DNA from: Aeromicrobium endophyticum
Lineage (GTDB): Bacteria > Actinomycetota > Actinomycetes > Propionibacteriales > Nocardioidaceae
Length of the DNA stretch: 64,000 nt
Reading direction: 5' to 3'
Assembly: GCF_003586285.1 (NCBI RefSeq)
Contig: NZ_QUBR01000001.1
Coordinates: forward strand, 682,001 to 746,000
The notes under the pieces were generated by a model, which saw only the letters and a program-made list of their open reading frames with translations, searched no databases and was not told where the DNA came from. Shown piece after piece: positions 32,189-40,856 of this stretch (position 1 is the first letter of the stretch; each line of letters begins with the position of its first letter). A program made the position numbers and the translations under genes.

Positions 32189-32572
32189 TCAACAGCTCGT
32201 CACGGTCGCCAGGTAGGCCGCCTCCGCGGAGGTCGCCCACCCGGACGTGCTGGCACGGCTCACCCCCGGGTCGACGCAGATCTTCGATCCCGAGCCGTCC
32301 GACTGCTCGTGGAACCAGGTCCGCTGGGAGCGGTGGTTGTAGTACGAGCGGGTCGACGACAGGTCGATCGCCAGGTAGGCGTTCGTCGTGGAGAGCTTCT
32401 TGAACGACCCCGTGAAGCTGGTGCCCGACCAGACGCAGAAGGAGCCGGACGGACAGTCCGACCTCGCGCGCATGAGGGGCGTGTCGGTGCTGGACACGGC
32501 AGGGCCGCCGGCCGCCGATGCGACGAGCACGGTTCCTGCGAGCAGGTGGGACAGGGCGGAGAGAGTGATCAT
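32189..32572 (-). CDS. Secreted peptidase-inhibitor family I36-like protein
   Basis: A 127-residue exported protein. N-terminal signal segment of about 26 residues with a small-residue end (VASAAGGPA), then C-P-S-G-S-F-C-V-W-S-G near residue 40, typical of the I36 / beta-gamma-crystallin-like inhibitors of actinobacteria, and further Cys near 99 and at 127 that may form disulfides. Single gene downstream of galM and directly upstream of the sigma factor gene, with 27 bases between. Cell-surface or medium protein; target unknown. Confidence 0.75.
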   Translation of the reverse strand: MITLSALSHLLAGTVLVASAAGGPAVSSTDTPLMRARSDCPSGSFCVWSGTSFTGSFKKLSTTNAYLAIDLSSTRSYYNHRSQRTWFHEQSDGSGSKICVDPGVSRASTSGWATSAEAAYLATVTSC

Positions 32573-32677
32573 GCCCCGCTCATCGCGGCACGATCACCCG
32601 ATCACCCCCGACGATCGATATCGGGATCCCCTGTGATCCTGGCCCCTCGAGTGCGATGAGGCCCGGCGCGGGCGGGG

Positions 32678-33715
32678 TCAGCCGAGGGCGGACACCGTCC
32701 AGGCGATGCGGGACGTGTAGGTCTCACCCGGGCGCAGCGTCGCCGACGGCCATTCGGGGTGGTTGGGCGAGTCGGGGAACAGCTGGGGCTCGAGGGCGAT
32801 GCCGTCACCCTGGCGCAGCAGGACGCCAGAGGTCGAGCGGTGCCGTCCGTCGAGGAAGTTGCCGGTGTAGACCTGCAGGCCCGGCTGGTCGCTCGAGACG
32901 TCGAGACGGGTGCCGGTGGCCGGGCAGTCGAGCCGCGCGACGGGACGCAGACCCTCGCCGTCGAGCACGAGGTCGTGGTCGATGCCGGACGCCGACACGA
33001 CCTGCGGGTGGGCGGACCGGACGACCTCGCCGACGACGGCCGGCTCGCGCAGGTCGAAGGGCGTGCCGTCGACCGCGGCGTGGTCGCCCAGGGGGATGCC
33101 GGTGTCGTCGACCGGGGTGTACCGCTGGGCGTGGACCGTCAGCTCGTGCCCGTCGACGGTGCCCGATCCCTCGCCCGTGAGGTTGAAGTAGGCGTGGTTG
33201 GTCATGTTGACCACGGTCGGCGCGGAGGTCGTGGCCGTCATGACGATGTCCACACCGTCGCCGCGCACGGTGTACGTCACCGTGGCACGCACCTCGCCCG
33301 GGAAGCCCTGATCGCCGTCGGGGCTCGTCAGCGCCAGCTCGACCGACGTCTCGTCGTGGCGCTCGATGCTCCAGATCCGGCGGTCGAAGCCGTCCGGCCC
33401 ACCGTGCAGGTGGTTGCCGCGGTCGTTCGTGCCGACCGCCACCTCGCTGCCGTCGAGCGTGAAGCGGCCGGCGGCGATGCGGTTGGCATAGCGCCCGATC
33501 GTCCCGCCGAGGTAGAAGGTCGAGTCGAGGTAGTCCTCGGGGGTCGGGTGCCCCAGCACGATGTTGCGGCGGACGCCGTCACCGCCCGTGACGTCGAGCC
33601 GGTGCACCGTCGCCCCGAGGTCGAGCACCTGCAGCTCGGGGCCGGGCGCGCGGCCGATGGTCACCACGTGCACGTCCTCGCCGCCGCGCAGGCGGCCGAT
33701 CGTCTCGACAGTCAT
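32678..33715 (-). CDS. galM: Aldose 1-epimerase
   Basis: A 345-residue galactose mutarotase. Conserved features: GRYANRIAAGRF (near residue 75), N-H-L-H-G-G (near 101-106, His ligand), NMTNHAYFNL (near 170-179, catalytic His), D-H-D-L-V (near 245), and Q-P-G-L-Q-V-Y-T-G-N near 277. Catalyses alpha/beta interconversion of aldoses in the cytoplasm. Length is usual for the family. Stands alone; no sugar operon is near. Confidence 0.93.
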   Translation of the reverse strand: MTVETIGRLRGGEDVHVVTIGRAPGPELQVLDLGATVHRLDVTGGDGVRRNIVLGHPTPEDYLDSTFYLGGTIGRYANRIAAGRFTLDGSEVAVGTNDRGNHLHGGPDGFDRRIWSIERHDETSVELALTSPDGDQGFPGEVRATVTYTVRGDGVDIVMTATTSAPTVVNMTNHAYFNLTGEGSGTVDGHELTVHAQRYTPVDDTGIPLGDHAAVDGTPFDLREPAVVGEVVRSAHPQVVSASGIDHDLVLDGEGLRPVARLDCPATGTRLDVSSDQPGLQVYTGNFLDGRHRSTSGVLLRQGDGIALEPQLFPDSPNHPEWPSATLRPGETYTSRIAWTVSALG

Positions 33716-33761
33716 GGGTGCGAGTCTCTCGCACCGGGCCCACGACCGGCAGACTGGTCGC

Positions 33762-34565
33762 GTGCCCCGTGACGACGCCTCGCTGCTGGTGACCGGCCAC
33801 CCCGACGACGCGGTGCGCTCGGCGGCGGCCGACCTCGCCGTCCCCGCCGTCCAGCTACGAGCGGACGGCGCACCCTGGTCCGAGCTGGTGCACGTCTACG
33901 TCGCGCACGGCCCGACGGTCGCGTTCACCCGGCGCGACCTGCGCTCGCCCGGCATCGTGCGGGCCACGGCGGTCGCCCGGGCGGCCGGGTTCGAGACCGC
34001 GGTCCGCTCCCCCGGCGGCCGGATGGTCGCCTACGACGCGGGCGCCGTGATCGTCGACCACCTCACGCGCGCCGCCGACCGTCACGGCACCTTCGAGCGC
34101 AACGCGCAGCAGCACGCGGCCGTGATCCGCTCGCTGGGCGACGTCGACGCCCGGGTCGGCGAGGTGGAGGGCGAGTACTGCCCCGGCGAGTTCAGCGTCA
34201 ACGTCGGCGGACGCGTCAAGGTCGTCGGCTCGGCCCAGCGCATCACCGGCACCGGCGCCCTGTTCAGCACCGTGGTGCAGGTCGTCGTCGGCGACCGGGT
34301 GCGCCAGGTGATCGCCGACGTCTCGGCCGCCCTGGGCTACGAGCTCGAGGAGTCGACGATCGCAGGGATCGCCGACGTCGCCCCGCACGTCACGACCCAG
34401 CAGGTCGCCGACGCCCTCGCGGCCGACTACCGACGCGTCCTCGGCACGGCGGACGCCGAGCTCGACCCGCACGTGCTGGCTCACGCAGCCGCCGCTGCGC
34501 GGGTGCCGCGCGACGATCTGCCGCTCGACGTCGACGCGTGGGCCCGCGCTCACCCGCTGACCTAG
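33762..34565 (+). CDS. Lipoate/octanoate-protein ligase-like (BPL/LplA fold) protein
   Basis: A 267-residue protein of the lipoate-ligase superfamily. Landmarks: SPGGRMVAYDAGAVI (near residue 85), Y-C-P-G-E-F-S-V-N-V near 141, and GRVKVVGSAQRITGTGALFSTVV with the conserved substrate-activating Lys near 154. It ends in a short helical accessory region. GTG start, no good ribosome site. Adjacent to galM (divergent) and a GNAT gene (co-directional, 9 bases). It probably transfers lipoyl or octanoyl groups, but the exact class (ligase or transferase) is not certain. Confidence 0.78.
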   Translation: MPRDDASLLVTGHPDDAVRSAAADLAVPAVQLRADGAPWSELVHVYVAHGPTVAFTRRDLRSPGIVRATAVARAAGFETAVRSPGGRMVAYDAGAVIVDHLTRAADRHGTFERNAQQHAAVIRSLGDVDARVGEVEGEYCPGEFSVNVGGRVKVVGSAQRITGTGALFSTVVQVVVGDRVRQVIADVSAALGYELEESTIAGIADVAPHVTTQQVADALAADYRRVLGTADAELDPHVLAHAAAAARVPRDDLPLDVDAWARAHPLT

Positions 34566-34574
34566 GCTCGGCCC

Positions 34575-35165
34575 ATGACGACGTGGCCGCTGACCACCGA
34601 ACGGCTCGCGCTGCGTCCGTTCGAGCCCGACGACTTCGACGCCATCTGGTCGTACCGGCGGCTCCCGGACGTCAACCAGTGGCTGGGCGGGTCGCTCGAC
34701 CCCGACGAGACGCTGAAGCGGTTCGCCGAGCCGGGCGACGGCCTCACCCAGCTGACGATCCTGCACGAGGGCGGGGTCGTCGGCGACCTGATGCTGCGCG
34801 TGCAGGACGCGTGGGCCCAGCGCGACGTCGTCGAGCAGGCGAAGGCCACGGTCGGGGTGCTCGGCTGGACCATGCACCCCGACGTCGGCGGCCGAGGCCT
34901 CGCCACCGAGGCCGTGCGCGAGCTGCTGCGCCTCGCCTTCGACGACCTCGGGCTGCGCCGCGTGATCGCCGAGTGCTTCGCGGCCAACGGTCCGTCGTGG
35001 CGGCTGATGGAGCGGGTCGGGATGCGGCGGGAGGCCCACCACGTCCGCGACTCGCTCCACCGCACGCGAGGCTGGCAGGACGAGTACGTCTACGCCCTGC
35101 TCGCCGAGGAGTGGCGCGACCGTCAGGCGTCGCCGAACGTCGACGCGTCGATCACGAAGCGGTAG
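34575..35165 (+). CDS. GNAT family N-acetyltransferase (RimJ/RimL-like)
   Basis: A 196-residue acetyltransferase with the N-terminal [16 protein letters not shown] typical of RimJ-type proteins, the acetyl-CoA loop [10 protein letters not shown] near residue 96, and [14 protein letters not shown] near 137. Acceptor unknown (often a protein N-terminus or a small amine). The last 43 bases overlap the convergent alcohol dehydrogenase gene. Confidence 0.87.
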   Translation: MTTWPLTTERLALRPFEPDDFDAIWSYRRLPDVNQWLGGSLDPDETLKRFAEPGDGLTQLTILHEGGVVGDLMLRVQDAWAQRDVVEQAKATVGVLGWTMHPDVGGRGLATEAVRELLRLAFDDLGLRRVIAECFAANGPSWRLMERVGMRREAHHVRDSLHRTRGWQDEYVYALLAEEWRDRQASPNVDASITKR

Positions 35166-36169
35166 CGCACGTCCGAGGCGAGCACGCGCTCGTACGCCTC
35201 GTTGATGCCCTCGGCACCGATGACCTCGACCTCGGAGCCGATGCCGTGCTCGCCACAGAAGTCGAGCATCTCCTGCGTCTCGGCGATGCCGCCGATCATC
35301 GAGCCGGCGACCGACTTGCGACCCGAGATGAGCGACATCGCGTTGATCTCGATCGGCTTGGGCGGCGCGCCGACGTTGACCATCGTGCCGCCGACCGCGA
35401 GCAGGCCGAGGTAGTCGTTGAAGTCGACCGACGCGCTCACGGTGTTGACGATGAGGTCGAAGCGGGCGGCGAGCTGGTCGAAGGTGTCGGGGTCGCTGGT
35501 CGCGAAGTAGCTGTCGGCACCGAGGCGCAGACCGTCCTCCTGCTTCTTGAGCGACTGCGACAGCACCGTGACCTCGGCACCGAGCGCGTGGGCGATCTTG
35601 ACCGCCATGTGCCCGAGGCCCCCGAGCCCGACGACGGCGACCTTCTTGCCCGGGCTGGCACCCCAGTGGCGCAGGGGCGAGTACGTCGTGATGCCGGCGC
35701 ACAGCAGGGGCGCGGCCGCCGCCGGGTCGATGCCGTCCGGCACCGAGAGGACGAAGTCGGCGTCGACCACGACGTGGGTCGAGTAGCCTCCCTGCGTGAC
35801 GGTGCCGTCGCGGTCGGTGGCGCCGTAGGTGCCCACCATCCCCTTGACGCAGAACTGCTCGTCGCCGCCCGTGCAGCTGGCGCACTCGCCGCACGAGTTG
35901 ACCATGCAGCCGACGCCCACGAGGTCGCCGACGGCGTGGCGGGTGACGTTCGAGCCGATCTCGGCGACAGTGCCGACGATCTCGTGACCGGGGGCCAACG
36001 GGTACTGCTGCGGCCCCCAGTCGCCCTGCACGGTGTGGATGTCGGAGTGGCAGATGCCGGCGAAGGCGATCTCGATCAGCACGTCGTCGGCGCCGACCTC
36101 GCGGCGCTCGATCGTGATGGGGGCGAGGGGCTCGCCGGCGGCGGGGGCGGCATAGGCGTTGACGCGCAT
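35123..36169 (-). CDS. NADP-dependent alcohol dehydrogenase (cinnamyl-alcohol-dehydrogenase / AdhC-YahK type)
   Basis: A 348-residue zinc MDR enzyme: G-I-C-H-S-D near residue 38 and G-H-E near 60 (catalytic zinc), C-G-E-C-A-S-C-x(7)-C near 92-106 (structural zinc), [10 protein letters not shown] near 177. The [14 protein letters not shown] segment and overall length match the mycobacterial AdhC / E. coli YahK group of broad NADPH aldehyde reductases. Single-gene unit. Its 3' end overlaps the GNAT gene by 43 bases. Confidence 0.92.
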   Translation of the reverse strand: MRVNAYAAPAAGEPLAPITIERREVGADDVLIEIAFAGICHSDIHTVQGDWGPQQYPLAPGHEIVGTVAEIGSNVTRHAVGDLVGVGCMVNSCGECASCTGGDEQFCVKGMVGTYGATDRDGTVTQGGYSTHVVVDADFVLSVPDGIDPAAAAPLLCAGITTYSPLRHWGASPGKKVAVVGLGGLGHMAVKIAHALGAEVTVLSQSLKKQEDGLRLGADSYFATSDPDTFDQLAARFDLIVNTVSASVDFNDYLGLLAVGGTMVNVGAPPKPIEINAMSLISGRKSVAGSMIGGIAETQEMLDFCGEHGIGSEVEVIGAEGINEAYERVLASDVRYRFVIDASTFGDA

Positions 36170-36278
36170 GGAGGTCGTCCTTCGGAGTCGGGGGCGCGGA
36201 CGCGGTGGCGTCCGACCTCTCCATGCAACACGCGCTCGAGGGGTCCCGCAGCCCCAGACCCTAGTGACGTCGGCCTTG

Positions 36279-37292
36279 TCACACCGCCGGTTCGCCCCCG
36301 CGCACCTCGCGCGGCGTCAGGCCCCACCACCGGCGGCAGGCCCGACTCAGCACCGCCTGCTCGGAGAAGCCCAGCAGACCGGCCACCTGGCTGAGCGGCA
36401 GGTCGGTCGTGACGAGGTAGCGACGCGCTGCGGTGCGACGGACGTCATTGAGCACCGCCGCGAACGTCGTGCCCTCGTCGGCGAGCCGGCGCTGGAGCGT
36501 GCGGGGGTGCAGGTCGAGCAGCCGCGCGACCGCCTCGATGCCGGGGGCGCTCGTGCCGAGCAGCTGCTGCAGCGCGCCCTGCGTCCGCGACGTCAGCAGC
36601 ACGTCGCCGGCCGGCGACTGGCGGGCGAGGAAGTCGAGCGCCATCTGACGCACCGACTCGTCGCGCGCGGCCAGCGGCAGGTCACCGAGGCTCGACGGCA
36701 GGCGCAGCAGCGCCGCGGGCCGGCCGAACCGCACCGGCACGCCGAAGAACTCCTCGTACGCCGAGCGCGGGGCCAAGGGCTGGTGCGGCAGGTCGACGGT
36801 GCGCAAGCCGTAGGAGCCGCCCACGAGCGAGACGATCGCCCGGTGCAGCGAGCCCAGGCTGACGTCGGTGCCCTGCCGGGGCGGGTCGATGCCGGCCGGT
36901 GTGACGTCGTAGCGCAGCGCGTCGACCCCGCGCACGCCGTCGGGATCGGGGTGCAGCCAGATGCGCATGCCGGGCGCGTGCACGAACAGGTAGCGCGAGG
37001 TGGCCTCGAGCGCGTCGCCGATCGACGGCGCGTTCTGGATCGCCAGGGCGAGCGGCCCGAGCAGCGAGACGTCCTGCCGTGCCGCGACCCGCAGCCCGAG
37101 GTCGGGGCAGCCGAGCTCGGCGGCCGCGATCTCGAGCACGCGGGCGAGGGCGACGTCCTCGACCAGGACGTCGTCGGCGTCGAGCGCGGCCTCTGGGACG
37201 TCCGCGCGGCGGGCGATCGCGATCGGGTCGCCGCCGAGCTGGACGACCACGTCGCGGAACCCTCGGATGCCGGCTGAGCGGATGACGGGCAT
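36279..37292 (-). CDS. AraC family transcriptional regulator (OruR-like)
   Basis: A 337-residue regulator: an N-terminal arabinose-binding-like domain of the OruR type (about residues 20-210) and a C-terminal pair of helix-turn-helix motifs ([20 protein letters not shown] and [20 protein letters not shown], the latter near residue 308). ATG 37292 gives the normal family length; the longer open frame upstream is antisense to the monooxygenase gene. It is divergent from the Baeyer-Villiger monooxygenase, 69 bases apart, and is its probable regulator. Confidence 0.88.
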   Translation of the reverse strand: MPVIRSAGIRGFRDVVVQLGGDPIAIARRADVPEAALDADDVLVEDVALARVLEIAAAELGCPDLGLRVAARQDVSLLGPLALAIQNAPSIGDALEATSRYLFVHAPGMRIWLHPDPDGVRGVDALRYDVTPAGIDPPRQGTDVSLGSLHRAIVSLVGGSYGLRTVDLPHQPLAPRSAYEEFFGVPVRFGRPAALLRLPSSLGDLPLAARDESVRQMALDFLARQSPAGDVLLTSRTQGALQQLLGTSAPGIEAVARLLDLHPRTLQRRLADEGTTFAAVLNDVRRTAARRYLVTTDLPLSQVAGLLGFSEQAVLSRACRRWWGLTPREVRGGEPAV

Positions 37293-37361
37293 GTCGTCAA
37301 AGATCAAACAGTTGTCGTGCAGAGTCAAGTTCTGCGGCGCGCACCGGAGCAGACTGGAGTC

Positions 37362-38876
37362 ATGAGCACCGTTGACCCCACCGCCCTGCCACTGCCCCAG
37401 CACGTCGACGTCGTCGTCGTCGGTGCGGGCCTGTCCGGGATCGGCGCCGGCTACCGGCTGCAGACCGAGTGCCCCGACCAGAGCTACCTGATCCTCGAGT
37501 CGCGCGACACGATGGGCGGCACCTGGGACCTGTTCCGCTATCCCGGCGTCCGCTCCGACAGCGACATGTTCACGCTCGGCTACCAGTTCAAGCCCTGGCG
37601 CGACGCGAAGTCGATCGCGGACGGACCGACGATCCTGCAGTACATCCGCGACACCGCCGACGAGTTCGGGATCGACGAGCACATCCGCTACGGCACCCGC
37701 GTCGTGTCGGCCGACTTCTCGACCGCCGACTCGCTCTGGACGCTGACCCTCGCGCGCGGCGGCGTCGAGACCACCATGACGTGCGGCTTCCTCTACTCCT
37801 GCGCGGGCTACTACGACTACGACGACACGTACCGCCCCGACTTCCCCGGCATCGACGACTTCGCGGGCCAGGTCGTCCACCCGCAGTACTGGCCCGAGGA
37901 CCTCGACTACGCCGGCAAGCGCGTCGTCGTCATCGGCAGCGGTGCGACGGCCGTGACGCTCGTGCCGTCGATGACGTCCGACAGCGAGCAGTCGGGCCGC
38001 GCCGAGCACGTCACGATGCTGCAGCGCAGCCCCACCTGGATCAGCGCGGTGCCGAGCCGCGACACGAAGGCCGACTGGCTGCGCGACCACCTGCCGGCCG
38101 ATGTCGCCCACAGGATCGTCCGCGCCAAGAACATCGCCTTCGGCACCGCGGTCTACCAGTTCTGCCGTCGCCGGCCCCAGCAGGCACGCAAGGTGCTGCT
38201 CGGCATGACGACCAAGATCCTCGGCGACGAGCAGATGGTGGCCGACCACTTCACGCCGTCCTACGACCCCTGGGACCAGCGCCTGTGCGCCGTGCCCAGC
38301 GGCGACCTGTTCAAGAGCCTGAAGAAGGGCGACGCCGAGATCGTCACCGACACGATCGAGTCGTTCGTGCCCGACGGCATCCGCCTGACGTCCGGTCGCG
38401 TGCTCGAGGCGGACGTCGTGGTGACCGCGACGGGCCTCAAGCTGCTGGCCTTCGGCGGCATCAAGCCGCAGGTCGACGGCGAGACCGTGCCGTTGTCCGA
38501 GCAGTTCGTCTGGCAGGGCGCGATGATGACCGGCGTGCCGAACTTCGCGGTCTGCATCGGCTACACGAACGCGTCGTGGACGCTGCGCGCCGACCTCTCG
38601 CACCGCCTGGTCTGCAAGGTGCTGGGCTGGATGGACGAGAAGGGCTACCCGGCGGTCGCGCCGAGCCCCGACCGTCCGCTCACGGAGCGTCCGCTGCTCG
38701 ACCTGGCGGCCGGCTACGTCCAGCGCTCGATCGACGCGTTCCCGCGGCAGGGCGACAGCGGCCCGTGGCGCGTGCGTCAGAACTACGTGCTCGACTCGCT
38801 CACGACGATGCGCACCGACCTGGCCAGGACGCTCAAGCCCGTCACCCCCGCGCGCTCCGAGAAGGTGGCCTCGTGA
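37362..38876 (+). CDS. Flavin-containing Baeyer-Villiger-type monooxygenase
   Basis: A 504-residue NAD(P)/FAD monooxygenase. First Rossmann GAGLSGIG at residues 21-28, the BVMO fingerprint F-A-G-Q-V-V-H-P-Q-Y-W-P at 167-178, second Rossmann GSGATA at 192-197, and D-V-V-V-T-A-T-G-L near 350. Inserts oxygen next to a ketone carbonyl, giving an ester or lactone. Followed by an overlapping alcohol dehydrogenase (GTGA) that could supply the ketone. Regulated presumably by the divergent AraC gene. Ketone specificity not readable. Confidence 0.9.
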   Translation: MSTVDPTALPLPQHVDVVVVGAGLSGIGAGYRLQTECPDQSYLILESRDTMGGTWDLFRYPGVRSDSDMFTLGYQFKPWRDAKSIADGPTILQYIRDTADEFGIDEHIRYGTRVVSADFSTADSLWTLTLARGGVETTMTCGFLYSCAGYYDYDDTYRPDFPGIDDFAGQVVHPQYWPEDLDYAGKRVVVIGSGATAVTLVPSMTSDSEQSGRAEHVTMLQRSPTWISAVPSRDTKADWLRDHLPADVAHRIVRAKNIAFGTAVYQFCRRRPQQARKVLLGMTTKILGDEQMVADHFTPSYDPWDQRLCAVPSGDLFKSLKKGDAEIVTDTIESFVPDGIRLTSGRVLEADVVVTATGLKLLAFGGIKPQVDGETVPLSEQFVWQGAMMTGVPNFAVCIGYTNASWTLRADLSHRLVCKVLGWMDEKGYPAVAPSPDRPLTERPLLDLAAGYVQRSIDAFPRQGDSGPWRVRQNYVLDSLTTMRTDLARTLKPVTPARSEKVAS

Positions 38877-39922
38877 CCGCGCGGACGATGCGGGCCCAGC
38901 GCCTCGACACCTCGACCCTGACGTTGGAGGTCACCGACGTCCCCGTGCCGTCGCCCGGGCCGGGCGAGGTGCTGATCAAGGTGGCGTTCTGCGGCATCTG
39001 CCACTCCGATCTCTCCCTGCTCGACGGGACGTTCCCGGCGATGGGACCGCAGGTCATCACGCAGGGGCACGAGGCCTCGGGCACGATCGCCGAGCTCGGG
39101 CCCGACGTCGACGGCTGGTCCGTCGGCGACCGGGTCGTGCCGGCAGCCGGACGGCCGTGCGGCCGGTGCCACTCCTGCCTGCGGGCCGACTACGGCCACT
39201 GCACGGCGCTGCAGCTGATGGCCTTCGCGTACGACGGGGCCTGGGCCGAGTACACCGTCGCCCAGGCGCCCGGCCTGACGCGCATCCCCGACAACGTCTC
39301 GATGGAGCAGGCGGCGATCCTGGCCGACGCCGTCTCGACCCCGTACGGCGCGGTCGTCCACACCGGCGAGGTGCGGGTCGGCGAGTCGGTCGGCGTCTGG
39401 GGTGCCGGCGGCGTCGGCACCCACGTGGTCCAGCTGGCCCGCCTGGTCGGCGCGAGCCCGATCGTCGCGGTCGACCTCGACGAGACCGTGCGGCAGCGGG
39501 CCCTCGACCTCGGTGCCGACCTGGCCCTCGACTCCCGCGATCCCGATCTCGCGGCCAAGATCCTCGAGATCACCGGCGGCGTGGGCCTCGACGTGGCCTT
39601 CGACGCCGTCGGCCTCAAGGTGACCTTCGACCAGGCGATGGCGTCGCTCGGCAACGGTGGGCGCCTGGTCGGCGTCGGCATGAGCGGCGAGGAGTGGGGC
39701 CTCGGCGCCAGCATGTGGTTCAACCTGAGCCGCAAGAAGGTGCTGGGCCACCTCGGCTACGAGCCGGCCGACATCGGCACCCTGGCTCGGCTCGTCTCGA
39801 CCGGCCGCCTCGACCTCAGCCGCTCGATCAGCGGCATCGTGCCGCTCGAGGACGTCGCCGAGGGCATCCGCATCCTGCACGAGCGCGAGGGCAGCCCCGT
39901 CCGCATCCTCGTCCAGCCGTAG
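38873..39922 (+). CDS. Zinc-dependent alcohol dehydrogenase (MDR family)
   Basis: A 349-residue zinc MDR enzyme. F-C-G-I-C-H-S-D near residue 38, G-H-E near 64 and C-G-R-C-H-S-C-x(7)-C near 93-107 give both zinc sites; W-G-A-G-G-V-G-T-H near 178 binds NAD(P), with Asp in AVDLDE suggesting NAD. GTG start on the stop of the monooxygenase (GTGA). Natural partner of the BVMO: alcohol to ketone, then ester. Confidence 0.9.
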   Translation: MTARTMRAQRLDTSTLTLEVTDVPVPSPGPGEVLIKVAFCGICHSDLSLLDGTFPAMGPQVITQGHEASGTIAELGPDVDGWSVGDRVVPAAGRPCGRCHSCLRADYGHCTALQLMAFAYDGAWAEYTVAQAPGLTRIPDNVSMEQAAILADAVSTPYGAVVHTGEVRVGESVGVWGAGGVGTHVVQLARLVGASPIVAVDLDETVRQRALDLGADLALDSRDPDLAAKILEITGGVGLDVAFDAVGLKVTFDQAMASLGNGGRLVGVGMSGEEWGLGASMWFNLSRKKVLGHLGYEPADIGTLARLVSTGRLDLSRSISGIVPLEDVAEGIRILHEREGSPVRILVQP

Positions 39923-39950
39923 GACGGCGCGATCGGGGTACGGCACCCCC

Positions 39951-40856
39951 ATGCGCATCTTCTTCACGGGCGGCAGCGGCAAGGCCGGCCAGCACGTCGT
40001 CGCCCATCTCGCCGACCGCGGGCACCACGTCACCAACGCCGATCTCGCACCGCTGGGCCATCCTGGGGTCGTCGACCTGACGGTCGACCTCACTGACGCG
40101 GGCGACGTCTACTCCGCGATGGCGGGGACCGCCGATCTCGACGAGCTCGACCTCGCCGAGCCGCCCACGTACGACGCCGTCGTGCACTTCGCCGCGATTC
40201 CCCGCATCGGTCTGCGGTCCGACGCGTCGACGTACGCGACCAACACGCTGAGCACCTACCACGTGCTGGAGGCGGCTACCCGGCTCGGCATCGGCAAGAT
40301 CGTGTTCGCGTCGTCCGAGACGACGTACGGCATCTGCTTCGCGCAGGGAGAGCGCAAGCCTCTCTACGTGCCCGTCGACGAGGAGCACCCGACGGTGCCG
40401 GAGGACTCGTACGCGATGTCGAAGGTCGCGTCGGAGACGACCGCGCGATCGTTCCACGCCCGCACCGGGGCGGACATCTACGGCCTGCGCATCAACAACG
40501 TCATCGAGCCCCACGAGTACGAGGAGCTCTTCCCGTCGTTCCTCGACGACCCGGCCCAGCGCCGCCGCAACCTGTTCGCGTACATCGACGTCCGCGACCT
40601 CGGGCAGCTGGTGCAGCGCTGCCTCGAGGTCGACGGACTCGGCTTCGAGATCTTCAACGTCGCCAACGCCGACGTGTCTGTCGCATCGACGACCCAGGAG
40701 ATCATCGAGGAGTTCTACCCGGGCGTCGAGGTCCGGCGCCCGATGGGCCGCGACGAGACGTTCTACGCCATCGACAAGGCCCGCGGCGTGCTCGGCTGGG
40801 AGCCGCAGCACTCGTGGCGCGACGTGCTGCCCGATCCGCGGGCGCTCGTCAGATGA
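39951..40856 (+). CDS. NAD-dependent epimerase/dehydratase (extended SDR)
   Basis: A 301-residue extended SDR: TGGSGKAGQ near residue 6, H-F-A-A-I-P near 78, catalytic SSETTYG and Y-A-M-S-K near 148-152, then LRINNVIEP. Acts on a nucleotide sugar or similar hydroxyl-bearing compound; no sugar cluster is nearby to narrow this. 28 bases after the alcohol dehydrogenase, possibly in the same transcript. The 3' end overlaps the convergent efflux gene by 8 bases. Confidence 0.87.
   Translation: MRIFFTGGSGKAGQHVVAHLADRGHHVTNADLAPLGHPGVVDLTVDLTDAGDVYSAMAGTADLDELDLAEPPTYDAVVHFAAIPRIGLRSDASTYATNTLSTYHVLEAATRLGIGKIVFASSETTYGICFAQGERKPLYVPVDEEHPTVPEDSYAMSKVASETTARSFHARTGADIYGLRINNVIEPHEYEELFPSFLDDPAQRRRNLFAYIDVRDLGQLVQRCLEVDGLGFEIFNVANADVSVASTTQEIIEEFYPGVEVRRPMGRDETFYAIDKARGVLGWEPQHSWRDVLPDPRALVR

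Noticed and set aside
36279..38603. A 774-codon minus-strand frame joining the AraC gene with antisense of the monooxygenase
   Set aside because: Only the last 337 codons show AraC features; the upstream part is the shadow of the Baeyer-Villiger gene and would read through the divergent promoter.
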